A stretch of 64,000 bases of DNA, taken from assembly GCA_027924645.1 (NCBI GenBank), contig BSBN01001199.1:620001-684000 (forward strand), in the 5' to 3' direction. The position numbers were made by a program, and so were the translations under genes. The stretch is from Cunninghamia lanceolata (taxonomy: Eukaryota; Streptophyta; Pinopsida; Cupressales; Cupressaceae). Positions 35,825-46,499 of this stretch are shown one piece after another. Each line of letters begins with the position of its first letter. The first letter of the stretch is position 1. Below the pieces are notes generated by a model that did not search any database, was not told the origin of the DNA, and saw only the letters and a list, made by a program, of their open reading frames with translations.

Positions 35825-36357
35825 CTAGGAAAGTTTGATGCAAGGTATGATGAAGGTATTTTCCTTGGGTATTCTACTAAGAGCAAAGCTTACTAGTGCT
35901 ATAAAAAAAGGCTAAGAAAGATTGTTGAAAGTGTGAATGTCAAGGTTGATGAAGACATATAGAAGGTTTGAAAAGCTAATGGATATGTATCAAACTCAGA
36001 TAAGTCCTCTTGTAGAGAAGAAGAAAACATTGTTGAAAAGAAAGTAAAGACTGGAGAAGAAGAAGAAACTAGAGAAAAAGAAGTGCAAATTGAAGAACAA
36101 GAAGCTCTAGAAAGAATCCCTAAAACTCCCAAGTATGTACAAAGGCATCACATTGAAGACCAGATCATTGGTAATAAGAGCAAAGGTGTATTAACAAGAA
36201 GTAGAGTTGTTGAAGAATAGGTTGCAGAGAATGAGATAAAGCTTGAGTATGGGCCTACAAAGGATCAGGTTGCTAACATATTCACTAAGGCTCTTCCTAA
36301 GGATACATTTGAGTATCTCTGAGAAAAGTTATGGGTTATTGCCCCTCTTCCTTGAAC
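35825..36357 (+). pseudogene. pol: Element B integrase end fused to RNase H end
   Basis: It begins with the CTAGG duplication and resumes the integrase frame (KFDARYDEGIFLGYSTKSKAY). It runs through the acidic linker and IPKTPKYVQRHH to SRVVEE, then jumps to ENEIKLEYGPTKDQVANIFTKALPKDTFEYL, which in complete copia elements is the end of RNase H. So the RT and most of RNase H are deleted, with the junction near 36222. TAG, TGA and TAA stops are scattered throughout. It ends before the TGA at 36355. Confidence 0.85.
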
Positions 36358-36737
36358 TAGATGCATAAGGAGATGCATCAGTTCAGTGGAGTTCAAGATT
36401 CATTCTTTTCTAGACTGATGATTGGAGGCTACCTCTCAGGGGAAGCAGGTAGTAGTTATGAGGATTGTTACAGTCAAGGTGAGTATTCAGAGTAGTAGAT
36501 GTTGTAGAGCAGTAGTGAACAATGCAAATATGTATAGTTTCATGACACCCTTTCCCATTAATGTCAAAGGGGGAGAGAGTTCATGTGAAAAATTAAGGGC
36601 AAGAAAGAACAATCAGTGATCAGAGAGAGAGAATAAGATGTGCAAAAGAAAGGGGGAGAGTTAAAGAAGATTGATGTAGAGTTGTGTCTTGATGGTTTTT
36701 CACATCATGTGTTTCCATCAATGACAAATGGGGAGAT
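36358..36737 (+). other. 3' untranslated region and polypurine tract of element B
   Basis: Two purine-rich sites occur. An internal one (CATTAATGTCAAAGGGGGAG, 36556-36575, followed by more purines) lies about 160 bp upstream of the terminal one (ATCAATGACAAATGGGGAGA, 36717-36736), which touches the 3' LTR. Both are preceded by a CATTAATG/CATCAATG box. No reading frame of interest. Confidence 0.75.
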
Positions 36738-36774
36738 TGTTGCAAGTATGTGCTAATCGGTGTTGTCATTGATG
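36716..36774 (+). other. Inverted repeat bracketing the polypurine tract/3' LTR junction of B
   Basis: CATCAATGACAA (36716-36727) and TTGTCATTGATG (36763-36774) are perfect 12-bp arms. The 35-nt loop between them holds the polypurine tract and the first bases of the LTR. Element C has the same arrangement at 42030-42041 and 42078-42089 with one mismatch. Confidence 0.7.
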
Positions 36775-38345
36775 TCAACAAGCTTGTGTGTCATTGGTGT
36801 CAACTATGTCTTCTGATGAGATTGTTGTTGATTGATTGAGTTGTGTTAAAGTGATTTCTTTGGGGAGGTGCTAAAGATATTCATAATGTGCTTCTATTTC
36901 TTGGTTTACAAGTGCTTTTGAGAAAATTTGATTAACAAAGGAAACAGTATGTTGAAGATGTGTTCTAGCTTAACAGAGTGATGATCAAATTTTGCTCCAC
37001 ATTTATTCCTAGTTGAATATCTAAGTGTGTGGTTGGATATGTTTTTTAGAAGTGTTTGAAGATACTAAATCCAGAATTTGGTGCTCCAGATCATTGTGCA
37101 GTAAAAGTTTTGTTCACCAGTTTGAGAACAGTGTTTGACAGTGTTTGTAGTGTGTCTGGGGGAAAGTATTTTTCTCCACATTTCTTTGTAGAATGGTTTT
37201 AGGTGTTGTAATTATGGATTTATTCTTATAAGGTCTATATCTTTCTTTAATTCAAGTGATTTTTGGTTGGTGCTCGGAAAGTACATTTCTTAGGTTGCAA
37301 ATGATGACTGAGTATGATATAATTGGTTAAGTACTCTAGTGTGAAGTTTCTTTAGGTGAAAGATGTTTTAAAGGAATTTGTTGGTTTTTCATGTGCTTTT
37401 TGATGTTTCTAGATCATGTTCAAGCTTAGTGTGTGGTCTGCATGTCTTCATGTGATTTTGAGGAAGTGTGCATTTAAAAGTTCATGGTGTTAACACAAGG
37501 ATGGTTGACTTGGTTGTTTACACTATCTGCAGTTATGCTTTGGTAAAAGTGAAAGCATGATGAAGCATGTAAGAGTGGATTTAGGTCCATGCTAAGGTGT
37601 GATGTGGTCTACATTTGTTCCCTTCTTCCATGGGAGTGTTTAGGTCTAGACCTAATTTGAATTTTATGGGTTAAGTTGTGTTGCCGACCTTGGAGAATGT
37701 TTTCATGGTTGGTGATTGTATAAATAAGTGTCAAGGAGTCATGGATGAATGTGTGCATGAGGGATATGATGTTTGTGATGTGAATTTGATCAAGGTAGTG
37801 AGATCTTTCATGTGTTAGGCTACTAGCTGTAGTGAGTAGAAGGTGTCTACTATTTTCAGTGAGTCTATGAAGATGTTGTGTGTGTTGTGATGGATATTGA
37901 GCTTCATTGGAACTAAACTCCATGCATAGATTAGATGCAATTATACAAGTTTAGAGCCTGGTAGTGAGCCATTCTTCACTTCTTTCTTTCTTTCTCAGTG
38001 GGTAATGAGTCCACTTGGATAGCGAGTCGACCTGCAATGAGCATTCTCTCTTTTGGGCAGTGAGCCCTTTGGCAGTGAGCCTTTGTAATTTGGTATTGCT
38101 ACTACATTATATTGTGAGCTAATCCTCAATGTGGTTTTTCCCTTGTAGGGTTTTCCACATAAAATACATGGTATTCTCTTGTGTGTGGTGTTATTATGAT
38201 TCATTTTCATTTATTTGTTTTTCATGTTTAAACATCATAACATGCTTAAAGGTTAATGTGGATCTGAATGTTTTTAATGGTTTGAAGTTTTATTACAGTT
38301 GATTCCCCCACCCCTCTACCTCTCAGTTGTCTTGTGCATTCAACA
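36738..38345 (+). repeat. 3' LTR of copia element B
   Basis: It starts TGTTGCAAGTATGTGCTAATC and ends GCATTCAACA, followed by GATGG (38346-38350), the right target-site copy. It pairs with 10611-12206. Element A's gag resumes straight after the duplication. Confidence 0.9.
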
Positions 38346-38350
38346 GATGG

Positions 38351-39142
38351 AAAACTATATATCCTATCTGGGGTTTGGTGTTTAGTAATCTATTGAGAAT
38401 GGTTACACTGCCTCTCCTATTGATCCTATAGATCCAGATGAGATTAAGTTGTATGATAACAATGCCAAGGCAAAGAGTGCTATCATGAGTTGACTAGCTG
38501 ATTCAAAACTTCTGAAGGTAATGAGTTGCAATTCTACTAAGAATGTGTGGGTAAAACTTAGCAGCATTTATGAAGGAGATAGTAAACTGAAGCAAGCCAA
38601 GATGCAAATCTTCAAGAGCAAATTTGAGACCTTGAGGATGGAAAAACATGAATACATTATGAGTTATATGCTCAGAGTGGATTGAATAGTTAATGACATT
38701 AGAGGTCTTGGTGGAATAGTGAAAGAAGATATTGTCAAGAAGGTGCTGAGATCTCTCACTAAATATTACAGTTATAAGGTATCTTCTATTGAGGAGACTC
38801 AAGATTCGTATCACTATATAGTAGATCAATTGTTTGGTTCTCTCACAACATTTGAAATGAGAGAATTTGACAAAGGGGCTCCAAAGAAGGAAGTAGCATT
38901 CAAAATCAGTAAGAAGGTTGAAGATGAAATAACTGATCAAGATGATGATCTTGATGAGGTAGAGGGAAACTTTGTGAGAAGATTGAAGGGCACCAGAAAA
39001 TACAAAGATAATCTACCTTTCAAATATTTCAATTGTTGGAAAGTTGGTCATTTTGCCTCTAAATGTCCCTTTAAAGAATCAAGGGGTAGTAACAAGAGAG
39101 AGAAGTTCAAAAAGGGTCTTTATTCCATGGAGAACAACTGCT
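38351..39142 (+). pseudogene. gag: Element A gag, main part
   Basis: It continues from 10610 and reads NYISYLGFG, then the copia gag core (KAKSAIMS, VWVKLSSIYEGDSKLKQAKMQIFKSKFETL, VKKVLRSLTKYYSYKVSSIEE). The zinc knuckle CCHC is altered: its second Cys is Trp (YFNCWKVGHFASKC). Stops at 38494 and 38683 and a frameshift near 38400 break it. Gag would form the particle that packages element RNA. The part after 38719 is open for 141 codons. Confidence 0.85.
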
Positions 39143-39708
39143 GAGGACTATGATGATTCAAATGATGAAACAATTTTCATGGCCTTGAATGTTGGTGATA
39201 AAAAGGTGATATTGGGAAATGTAAAAAGTCTGATACCTTACCGGCTGACTAGGATAATGAAAGATCAATGGTTGTGTGGACTCCCTTTCATTCAAAAGAA
39301 GAAGCAAATTCTTGAGTAATTGACATTGGTTTCTCTAACCACATGACTGGTGACAAGGAGAAGTTTATTATCCTTAAGAGGTGGAATGGTGGAGCTATTA
39401 AGTTTGGTGGTGATGAGTCGGCGCAAATTTGTGGAAAGGGTGCTATAAACATTGATGGGAGTAACAAGACTGAGGATGTCCTCTATGTCAAAGGGTTGAA
39501 ACATAATATCCTTAGTGTCAGTCAGATGTGTAGTAAAGGATACAATCTTACACTTCATGCCAAAGGGTGTGAAATCAAGAAGGCAGGTTCCAGAAGATTA
39601 GTTGTAGAAGGTATTAAGACATATGGGGGTATCTATCATATAAAGGAGATAAATGGTAGAACCAATTTACTGGCTCAATCTAGTGAGTGTTGGTTGTGGC
39701 ACAAGTGA
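39143..39708 (+). pseudogene. pol: Element A protease and pre-integrase region
   Basis: The acidic linker (DYDDSNDETIFMALNVG) is followed by the protease site, which reads SxVIDIGFSNHMTGDKEKF. The catalytic DSG is DIG (39322-39330) and the preceding Trp is a TGA stop. The rest (QICGKGAINIDG, DVLYVKGLKHNILSVSQMCSKGYN) is well kept to WLWHK, where TGA at 39706 ends the frame. Confidence 0.85.
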
Positions 39709-40493
39709 ATGGGACACATCAACTTTGACAATATGGTGAAGATTATCTATACTCATGCAGTGAGAGATATGCCTAAGATAACCAAGCCTGCAAACACATT
39801 ATGCAAGGAATGTCAAATGGGAAAGCAGACAAAGACAAATTTCAAGAGCAAGGAGTACTCTTCTACAATGCCACTGGAGCTGATTCACACTTACCTATGT
39901 GGTCCTACAAGAACAATAAGCCAACAAGGTGAAAGGCATCTCATGTTGCTTATTGATGATTACTCTAGAATTACTTGGGTTACCTTTTTAAGAGAAAAAT
40001 CAGAAGCCTTTGATAATTTTAAAATTTTCAAAGAAATAGTTGAGAATGCAATGGATGCTAACATCAAATGCTTAAGATCTGATAGAGGAGGTGAGTTCAC
40101 TTTAAATGAAATTGAATTTTTTTGTGAAGACCATGGTATTAGGAGACATCCGCCTACTCCTAGAACCCCTTAGCAGAATGGGGTAGTAGAGAGGAAGAAT
40201 AGGATTGTGCAAGAGATGGCTAGGGGAATCCTAAAAGATGCAGATTTGCCTAATATGTATTGGAAGGAAACAACTCACACTGCTATCTACCTTCTTAACA
40301 GAGTACAATTGAGAGTCAATAGCACTAAGACCCCTTATGAGCTATGGTATGGAAGACCTCCCACTGCCAGATATTTGAGGGTCTTTGGCAGAAAATGCTA
40401 CATCAGAAGAGATAAAGAAGACCTTGGAAAGTTTGATTCAAGGTGCGATGAAGGGATCTTTCTTGGTTACTCAACTAGAAGCAAGGCCTATAG
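39709..40493 (+). pseudogene. pol: Element A integrase, interrupted by element C
   Basis: It reads MGHINFDNMVKI ... CKECQMGKQ (zinc domain), then the core. The first catalytic Asp is Tyr (HTYLCGP, 39892-39894), the second is kept (RSDRGGEF), and the Glu region follows a TAG at 40171 (QNGVVERKNR). It continues to FLGYSTRSKAY, where C is inserted after TATAG (40489-40493). The open frame running on to 40551 is read-through into C's LTR and is not original. Confidence 0.88.
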
Positions 40494-42067
40494 TGTTGAT
40501 ATGCACCAAACAACTAAGAAGAGGGGTGAATTAGTTATCCCAAAAAATTAAACACTTACTACAATTAAACATCCATCACTTATCCATAATTATTACAATT
40601 TAACAATGAATGCATGAAATTAGAGACTTAACCATAGAAATAACATCAAACACAAGAGACACCAGATTTTACATGGAAAACTCCAAGGTGGGGAAAAACC
40701 ATGGAGATGATTAGCTCTCAATATATATTGCAATTTTGAAATAATGATGTTCAGGCTTGGTCACTCCACGGGCCTAAACATACTGGCTTACTACCATGAA
40801 GAACAACTAGGTCTAGCAAGCTCACTGCCTCAACCCTAAACCTAGCAAGATTACAATAAAGGTTGCTAAACCCTGAGGGCTATTAAACCCTACTGGTGGC
40901 TCACTGGCATGATCAACACCTTCTTATGTTTGTGATTAAAGTATAATAATTCCTCTTCTCTGCTCTGCTCTGCCTCTATTATGCCCTTTCTCTTCTTTCC
41001 TCTTCCTCTTTTCTACTCTACCTTTTGGACCTTTCTTAATATATTTCCATTTTCACTCAAGGATACATTTTCCATGTCTCAACTATAAGTATTTATACAA
41101 TACATCAACCTTGGAATGATCATCAAGGTCGGCATCACAATCATCAACCATTGGAACAATCTCCAAGATCGGTATTGTAAACATTTACAAAATAGGTCCT
41201 GACCTATTACAACATTGTGGAAAGGAAATGAAATGTGGATCATGCCATGCCTTAGCTAGGACTCAAAAATGATCTTCCACACCACAACATGCTTCCACAA
41301 TCTTCCAAAGATCTCTGCAATCACTGGGATTAACCAAGTCGGCCAAGACTGGTTACATGCTACATTATTTGGGAACAATATTAAAACACAATCTCAATTT
41401 CTTAACATGGACCAAAGTCCAGATAGGAACATGATTAGGAGACATCCACAAGCATGTTATAATCATCTAGAGAAACTACATGAACCTTCACCACTTTATC
41501 CATAGGAATCTTCTCATCGGAACACATGAACTTCACTGTCTTCAACTATCATAAAAGAAAGATAACTTGCAGACCACCAAACCACAAACCATTACAACTG
41601 AAGTCACTTATCATCATCCTAGACTTCCTTCTAGAACTGCAGAGTAAAATACTTTATTGTGGAGGAGTGCAGAGCAGAATACTTTCTTCCTGTCCCAACT
41701 AAACTTACAGAAAAAAGAGGTTTTACTCTAGTGAACACAACTCACTTAGATCTTCATGTAGAGGGCTCAAACCTGGAATGTAGCATCCTTAGTCATACCT
41801 ATAACTTGCTTCCAATCTATAGACCAAAATCTTCAAGCAAAAGTAAATGCGGAGTAGTTTACCAAACTATTCCTCAACATACAACTCACTATCTATACTG
41901 CACTTCTTTGTAACTCACTTGTTCCTTCCGGAGAGGCTAATTTTTTCAATATCCTCAACATATACAATTCTTCTAAACAAGTAATAGTATAAGATACAGT
42001 TGACACCAATGACAACAAGGATATGTTGACATCAATGACAACATTGATTAGGCACATACTTGCAACA
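40494..42067 (-). repeat. 3' LTR of element C
   Basis: On the minus strand it begins TGTTGCAAGTATGTGCCTAATC (plus-strand end 42067) and ends GCATATCAACA (plus-strand start 40494). It pairs with 46500-48021; differences are mostly substitutions and short indels. Confidence 0.9.
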
Positions 42068-42387
42068 ATCTCCCCCTTTGTCATTAATGGAAACATATGA
42101 TGTGAAAAACTGCAACAACCATCAAGACAAGATTCTCCCCCTTTCTCTTTTTACACCTGCACTCTTTCTTTCTCCAAAATTCTCCCCTTTCTCTTAGACA
42201 TCCACACTCTAAGTTTTTCACATGACTTCTCTCCCCCTTTGACATCAATGGAAAAGGGCACATACTTGCACTCAGATACTCTGATCTAATCTCTCTTCTA
42301 AACTTTCTAATTACTCCTGAAAAGTAGCCCTAAAAAGCATCAATCCAGACCTCTAAGCACCTCCGGACTGATGGACTACTGTGCATC
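42068..42387 (-). other. 3' untranslated region and polypurine tracts of element C
   Basis: On the minus strand the sequence just before the LTR is CAAAGGGGGAGAT (plus 42068-42080). A second purine-rich copy, CATTGATGTCAAAGGGGGAG, lies about 160 bp upstream at 42231-42250, as in element B. A third, weaker one lies near 42130-42145. Inverted arms 42030-42041 and 42078-42089 bracket the LTR junction. Confidence 0.8.
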
Positions 42388-42768
42388 TTAGTTTAGAGTA
42401 GGAGTGGTGATAACCCCTAACTTTTCGCTTAGATACTCAAAAGTATCCTTAGGCAAAGGCTTGGTAAAAATGTCTACAATTTGATCCTTGGTAGAAACAT
42501 ACTCTAACTTGACTTCATTCTCTGTCGCCTTTTCTCTCAGAAAATGATACCTGATGGATATGTGCGTTTTGCTTGAATGCATCACTGGATTCTTTGATAT
42601 GTTTATGGCACTTGTGTTATCACAAAATATTGCAATGGGATTTTCATACACAGTTTTGATGTCCTTCAAAGTCTGCTTCATCCATAACACTTGAGTGCAA
42701 CTGCATGCTGCTACAATGTATTTTACTTTTGTAGTAGACAGGGATATTGACTCTTGTTTCTTGCTCAA
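42388..42768 (-). pseudogene. pol: Element C RNase H
   Basis: It reads SLSTTKVKYIVAACSCTQVLWMKQTL, then FCDNTSAINISKNPVMHSSKT, then DIFTKPLPKDTFEYL, the standard end of a copia polyprotein. Asp in CDNTSA is kept, while the usual Glu in the first motif (SxxEAEY) is Lys (TTKVKY), so activity is doubtful. It degrades the RNA of the RNA/DNA hybrid. An in-frame stop separates it from the upstream part. Confidence 0.88.
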
Positions 42769-43357
42769 CTAAGATACTAATCTTTTTCCCAAGACAAATG
42801 CACCTCCACTTGAACTTTTTCTGTCATCCACATCTCTGGCCCAATCTGCATCAGTATATGCACTAAGAGTAAAGTCACAGTCCTTAGGGTACCACAAACT
42901 ATAATCTATTGTACCTTTTAAATATCTCAGAATTCTCTTGACTACCATCACATGTGATTCCTTAGGTTCTACCTGAAATCTTACCACAAGACATACTACA
43001 TGCATTATGTCAGGTCTTGTTTGAGTTAGATAAAGCAATCCTCTAATCATAGATCTATACTTTTTCTAGTCTTCCATGGGTGAGTTATCATCTTTACTCA
43101 ACTTACAACTAGTTATCATAGGTTTGCATACTAGTTTAGTCTTCCATCCCAAATTTCTTTAACAACTCTTTCACATAGACTGAGAAATGAAGATACCTTT
43201 ATCTGATTGACTTATTTGCAGACCTAAAAAAAAGTTCATCTCTCCAAACATAGACATTTCAAATTCACTTTGCATTTTTCTAGCAAAAACTGAGCACATG
43301 CCTTCATTGCCTCCAAAAATAATATCATCAACAAAAAAGTTTTACAACAATCAGGGT
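42769..43357 (-). pseudogene. pol: Element C RT C-terminal part
   Basis: From 43050 it reads MIRGLLYLTQTRPDIMHVVCLVVRF and YLKGTIDYSLWYPKD...SAYTDADWARDVDDRKSSSGGAFVLG, the RT/RNase H connection with TDADWA intact. Between 43051 and 43357 frames are broken, and the YVDD box reads FVDD after a one-base gain in a T run near 43340. Stops are frequent, so no product is expected. Confidence 0.85.
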
Positions 43358-44104
43358 TTATTCATCATTGATCTTGAAGTATAGATTGCTATCTGTAGTA
43401 CCTTTACTGAACCCTATCTGTATCATGTACCTATCCAACCATGCATACCATGCTCTGGGAGCTTGTTCTAATCCATAAAAAGCTTTCTTTAATCTACATA
43501 CCATGTCACCCGGATCTGATGACTTCAAACCTTCTGGTTGTTCTATATAGACTTCCTCTTCCAACTCTCTATTTAAGAAAGTAGACTTCACATCCATTTG
43601 ATAAACCCTAAAATTTTTGTATGTTGCAAAAGCCAAAAACATCCTTATTGCTTCAATCCTTTCCACTGGAGAAAAAGTTTCTTCAAAGTATGTTCCTTCA
43701 ACTTGAGCATATCCTTTACATACCAATCTTGCTTTGTTTCTTACCACTTCACCATTCTCATTCATCTTGTTTCTGAAGACCCACTTTGTACCAATTACAT
43801 TCTTGTTTGCTGGTCTAGGAACAAGATTCCAAGTTTGATTCTTCTCTATTTGCATCAATTCCTCTTCCATAGCCTTTATCCAATTCTCATCTTTGCAAGC
43901 CTCATCCACATTTTTAGGTTCAATCTTGGAAATCAGATAAAAATTTACTTGTTCCTCTACAGGTTTTCTTCTGGTTAAGATCCTTTTGCTCTTATCTCCT
44001 ATGATTTGATCTTCAGAATGACTGATTCTTACATATCTTGGAGTTTTGGTAGCACTTATTGGAGCTTGTTCTTCTTCATCTGGGTTGTCTTCATAATGCA
44101 CCAC
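43358..44104 (-). pseudogene. pol: Element C reverse transcriptase, N-terminal and finger region
   Basis: 248 open codons: linker (APISATKTPRYVRISHSEDQIIGDKSKRILTR kept in part), then [106 protein letters not shown]. This is a well-kept copia RT up to KINDE, where a stop precedes the catalytic box. It copies element RNA into DNA. Confidence 0.9.
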
Positions 44105-44305
44105 TTCTAAAACATCTAGATCATCTGACTCATATTCACTTGATTCTGAAAACCTTTCCTTATATTCATCAACTTTAACATTTGCACTTTCAATGATCTT
44201 ATTCAGCCTCTTATTATACCGGTAGGCCTTGCTCTTGGTGGAATAACCACGGAAGATTCCTTCACATCTAGCATCAAACTTACCTAAATCTTCTTCTCTT
44301 TTGAT
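44105..44305 (-). pseudogene. pol: Element C integrase C-terminal linker
   Basis: Frames are broken but the minus strand still reads EDLGKFDAR, then IFRGYSTKSKAY and NKRLNKIIESANVKVDE. These are the same motifs that in elements A and B stand between integrase and RT. Two indels occur here. Confidence 0.75.
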
Positions 44306-44926
44306 TTAACATTTGCTACCAAAAACTTTGAAATATTTCACAGTAGGAACTCTACCATGCCACAATTCATAAGGAGCCTTTGAAATGTTACCTTTTACTT
44401 GAACTCTGTTTAGGATATATATAGCGATGTGAATTGCCTCTCTCCAATATGCTTCTAGAAGATGAGCTTCCTTCATCATGGTTCTAGTAGCTTCTTGAAT
44501 TGTTCTATTTTTCCTTTCAACAACTCCATTTTCTTGTGGAGTTCTGGGTGCAGACAACTGTCTCTTTATTCCATGTTCTTCACAAATAAAATTGAACTCA
44601 TTTGATGTGAACTCTCTTCCTCTATTAGACCTCAAGCATTTGATTTTCAAATCCATCTCATTTTCAACCATTGCTTTAAATGCCTTGAATGTATCTAGAG
44701 CTTCATCTTTCTCTTGCAAAAAGGTGACCCAAGACATTCTAGAATAATCATCAATAAGCAACATGAAATACCTATCTCTTTGCAAACTTCTTACTCTGGT
44801 AGGTCCACACAAATCTGTATGCACTAGCTCAAGTAGCCCTCCAACCAATTGGTCCTTGCTTTTGAAACTTTTTCTTGTTTGTTTCCCAAATTGACACTCC
44901 TTGCAAATAGGATTAGTAGGCTTCAC
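44306..44926 (-). pseudogene. pol: Element C integrase core
   Basis: 206 open codons: NPICKECQFGKQTRKSF (zinc Cys pair), HTDLCGPTRVRS with the first Asp intact, then KCLRSNRGREF where the second catalytic Asp is Asn, then QENGVVERKNRTIQEA with the Glu kept. It ends FKVFGSKC before a stop. The single Asp to Asn change would be enough to stop strand transfer. Confidence 0.9.
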
Positions 44927-44950
44927 AAGCTTAGAGAAATCTCTAACAAT

Positions 44951-45865
44951 CTATGCAGTACTTATCTTCATAATATTCTCAAAATTTATGTGACACAACC
45001 TTCTATGCCATAACCAACTCTCATCAGTTTGAGTCAACAAGCAATAGTTCTCGGTTCCTTTCAAGTGATAGATATTACCTCTAGTCTTCTTACTAGTTCC
45101 AATGACTATTCTAGAGCTTTCCTTGATATTGCATCCATTGTCCTTGAAGCTTAAATCATAGCCCTTGTCACACATCTGACCCACACTCAAAAGATTATGC
45201 TTTAATCCTTTCACATACAAGACATCTTCAATATTATGCTTGCCATCAAAAGAAATAGATCCTTTCCCACAAATCCTACCATTTGTATCATCTCCAAACC
45301 TAACCAGTCCATCATCATATCTTTCCAAACTAACAAACTTACTTTTGTCACTAGTCATGTGGTGAGAGAATCCACTATCAATAACCCATTCATCCTTGTC
45401 TTTAATGACCTGAGCAGCCAAAGTACTTTCGACTAGTTTTTCTTCCTTCACACAGCTAGAAGAATTAGTAGACATGGGATCTTCCTTGATAGCAATGAAC
45501 AAGCATTCATTTACAGAGGAACTAGCATTATATAGTTCACCATTATCTGATACTCCATCATCATCAAAATCTTCAACATAATAACACTTCTTTTGGGTCA
45601 TACGCTTGTTCTCATATCTTCTTCTATTTCTTTTAGGACATCTAGAAGCAAAATGGCCTACTTTACCAGAGGAAAAACATTTGAAAGGTAATTTGCCTTT
45701 ATACTTACTAGATCCTCTTTGCAGTCTGTCCACAAAGTTGGCTTCAACTTCATCAAACTCGTCATCGGATTCTACCTTGTACTTTTCTAATTTGGAAGTA
45801 CTTCTAGGAGTACTATCTTTGAAGGCCGTCTGAACTTTCGGCAAAGTATCATCAAACTCCCTCAT
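44951..45865 (-). pseudogene. pol: Element C gag end, protease and pre-integrase
   Basis: 304 open codons. The zinc knuckle (45637-45679) reads CFSSGKVGHFASRC, with the second Cys changed to Ser. The protease site WVIDSGFSHHMTSDKSKF has DSG intact at 45374-45382. The segment DVLYVKGLKHNLLSVGQMCDKGYDLSF and WLWHRRLCHINFENIMKI follow. A stop at 45866 divides it from the gag core. Confidence 0.9.
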
Positions 45866-46441
45866 TTAAAAAGAAATAAGCTTATGAAGAAGCTGATCCC
45901 TATTAACCATTTTCACTTGCATGAATTCTTCAATTGCGGCTACCTTGTGACAATAGGACTTGGGTAGAGATCTGAGAATTTGCATAACAACTTCCTTTTC
46001 ATCGAGAGTTCCACCTATGGATTTTATCCCTTTAACAAGTTCATCAACTCTTTGCATAAAGGCTGATATGTTTTCATCATCATTCATCTTCAAGCTTTCA
46101 TATTTCACTTTCAGACTTTGTAACTTGGCTTCCTTCATAGAATCATCTCCTTCATACAGATTTTTCAACTTTTCCCATACCTTATTTGCAATTTCAAGAT
46201 CCACAACTTTCATAAATATTGAGTCGGTTAATGAGCTTAGCCAAGCATCCTTTGCCTTGATATCTATCCCATATTCTTTGATTTAATCTTTAGTCATCAG
46301 ATCGTTTGGAGGTATGGTCTATTCTGTTTCTGTAGCTATCCAAACTTTGTAACCAAGAGAAAGAAGATGGCTTTTCATCTGAGGCTTCTAGAGAACATAA
46401 TTCATTCCATCAAAATGTGGCGCTTCCTTCTTGTAAGACAT
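45866..46441 (-). pseudogene. gag: Element C gag core
   Basis: The ATG at 46439-46441 gives MSYKKEAPHFDGMNYVL, the typical start. Stops near 46390, 46320 and 46286 interrupt the first part. From 46213 it is open for 115 codons: IANKVWEKLKNLYEGDD, KLQSLKVKYESLKMNDDENISAFMQRVDELV, MQILRSLPKSYCHKVAAIEE. This is the standard copia gag domain, related to that of element A. Confidence 0.88.
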
Positions 46442-46486
46442 TTTGGATCTTCCTCAAGCTGTTAAACTTTCTTCAGAGAAACTTAT

Positions 46487-46497
46487 CTCTGACACCA
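46487..46497 (-). promoter_or_regulatory. Primer binding site of element C
   Basis: On the minus strand TGGTGTCAGAG, one base from the standard TGGTATCAGAG, two bases from the 5' LTR end. Confidence 0.85.
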
Positions 46498-46499
46498 AT

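Larger units (their letters stand above)
10611..38345 (+). mobile_element. Element B: RT-deleted Ty1/copia element, split by gypsy element G
   Basis: LTRs at 10611-12206 and 36738-38345 both start TGTTGCAAGTATGTGCTAAT and end in AACA. They are flanked by GACGG/GATGG, and inserted in element A's gag. Without G the element is about 5.8 kb. It keeps a shortened gag, protease, integrase and the last part of RNase H, but the reading goes from the integrase C-terminal region straight to the KDQVANIFTKALPKD motif. The reverse transcriptase is therefore missing, probably by internal deletion near 36222. B could move only with proteins from another element. Confidence 0.9.
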
